Assembly: GCF_002160055.1 (NCBI RefSeq)
Contig: NZ_NFJV01000002.1
Location: 62,001 to 126,000 of the forward strand
DNA: 64,000 nucleotides
Direction of reading: 5' to 3'
From: Mediterranea sp. An20
Lineage (GTDB): Bacteria; Bacteroidota; Bacteroidia; Bacteroidales; Bacteroidaceae
The notes below the pieces were generated by a model, which saw nothing but the letters and a program-made list of their open reading frames with translations, made no database searches and was not told where the DNA came from. A program made the position numbers and the translations under genes. Positions 63,057 to 64,000 of this stretch are shown one piece after another. Each line of letters begins with the position of its first letter. The first letter of the stretch is position 1.

Positions 63057-64000
63057 ATGAGTTTCGAGATAATTTTTGTATTGTTGGGATTGGTCGGAAT
63101 GCTGGTGGCGCTTATTCTTGACAAGATGCGCCCGGGTATTGTACTGCTGAGTCTGGTGGTGCTGTTCATGGTGGCGGGCATCATCACTCCTCAACAGATG
63201 GTGGCCGGTTTCAGCAACCGGGGCATGATTACTGTAGCGTTGCTGTTTCTGGTAAGCGAAGGAATCCGGCAAAGCGGTGCGTTGACGACGGTGGTCAAGA
63301 AACTTCTGCCGGAGAAAGGTACGTCGGTCACTAAAGCGCAGCTGCGCATTTTGCCGGTGGTAAGTGCCTTTTCTGCTTTTCTTAATAATACTCCGGTCGT
63401 GGTTATTTTTGCTCCTATACTGAAGAACTGGGCAAGAAAAGTCGGTTTGTCTTGCACCAAGTTCCTTATACCTTTGTCCTATGCCACTATTCTGGGCGGT
63501 CTGTGTACCCTCATCGGGACATCCACCAACTTGGTGGTGCATGGTATGATGATAGACCGTGGGCTGGGTGGACTGAAAATGTTCGATTTGGCTTTTATCG
63601 GCATTCCCATTACGGTAGTGGGACTGTTGTTCATTGTGCTGGCTTCCAAGAAACTGTTGCCGGCCGACCGCTCTGATAATTTCGAGGAGGAAGAGGCAGA
63701 TGCGGCAGAAGATACCGGGCGCCATATCGTAGAAGTGGTATTGGCCTCGCGCTTTCCGGGGTTGAAACGCAAACTGAAGACTTTCGATTTTAAGCGGCGT
63801 TATGGGGCAGAAGTAAAGGAGATACGCCAGAATGGACAAGTGATTACGGAGAACCTGGGTGAGGTCCGGCTGCAGGAAGGTGACACGCTGGTACTGCTGG
63901 CCGATGATGCCTTTACCCGCACGTGGGGAGATTCGTCCGTTTTCCTGATGATGACCAATGGGCAGGAAATCCCGGCCAATCCGGTCCCGTCATGGAAGAA
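63057..64000 (+). CDS. SLC13-family anion permease (partial, runs out of window)
   Basis: Open from the ATG at 63057 (MSFEIIFVLLGLVGML) to the end of the window, 314 residues seen. Hydrophobic segments with FLNNTPVVVIFAPILKNWARKVG and LIGTSTNLVVHGMMIDRGLGG, the two Asn-Thr motifs that bind anion and sodium in this family, then a soluble TrkA-C-type stretch (about 210-300; NGQVITENLGEVRLQEGDTLVLLADDAF). With cysQ, sulfate is the probable substrate. Confidence 0.88.
   Translation, partial: MSFEIIFVLLGLVGMLVALILDKMRPGIVLLSLVVLFMVAGIITPQQMVAGFSNRGMITVALLFLVSEGIRQSGALTTVVKKLLPEKGTSVTKAQLRILPVVSAFSAFLNNTPVVVIFAPILKNWARKVGLSCTKFLIPLSYATILGGLCTLIGTSTNLVVHGMMIDRGLGGLKMFDLAFIGIPITVVGLLFIVLASKKLLPADRSDNFEEEEADAAEDTGRHIVEVVLASRFPGLKRKLKTFDFKRRYGAEVKEIRQNGQVITENLGEVRLQEGDTLVLLADDAFTRTWGDSSVFLMMTNGQEIPANPVPSWK

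Overview
The window looks like a chromosomal segment of a gut Bacteroides or a very close relative (Bacteroidota). The evidence is a SusC/SusD pair, a type III glutamine synthetase, several protein families typical of Bacteroides, and promoters of the Bacteroides form (TTG or TTTG, about 20 nt, then TAnnTTTG) with few E. coli-like signals. Nearly all of it reads as ordinary chromosome. I see no tRNA, rRNA, transposase, integrase, CRISPR array or prophage.

Layout. 1-2200 (+): end of ftsK, a LolA-like carrier and trxB. 2443-5778 (+): a large secreted GH2 beta-galactosidase. 5946-15973 (-): a Crp/Fnr regulator, glnN, then a purM / two small membrane proteins / prfA / DUF4153 / pyrF operon, and a CPBP protease with an HU-like protein. 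16381-18159 (+): a surface lipoprotein and a flavodoxin-type reductase. 18340-31441 (-): a long housekeeping run. In transcription order it is hpt, adk, an inserted AAA ATPase with its own promoter, obg, a GNAT/laccase-domain fusion, a B3/B4 protein, phoH, purC, menG/ubiE, a lipoprotein, aroE, an alpha/beta hydrolase, a TPM protein and lemA. 31989-42659 (+): a DUF5723-like protein, an EEP-family phosphatase, NAD(P)HX repair, a putative glycosidase lipoprotein with a GH120 beta-xylosidase, then small lipoproteins and two tandem beta-barrel genes, the first frameshifted. 43367-47062 (-): galM, a sugar MFS transporter and galK. 47303-48274 (+): manA. 48410-49328 (-): a small YtxH/holin-like envelope cluster. 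49730-60803 (-): a locus with SusC/SusD, an SGNH hydrolase, two calcineurin-type phosphoesterases (one carrying a PQQ propeller) and a Tat-type phosphodiesterase broken by one stop codon. It looks like an uptake system for a phosphoester-containing ligand. 61440-64000 (+): a SPOR lipoprotein, then cysQ and an SLC13 permease that probably open a sulfate-assimilation operon.

The most unusual signal lies between genes. At least seven spacers are filled with imperfect tandem arrays of about 22 bp. Their unit sequences differ from locus to locus, but the period stays the same. Two of them, 30 kb apart, are near-copies. A separate family of inverted repeats built on CAGAGACACGGAGACAC is scattered through other spacers.
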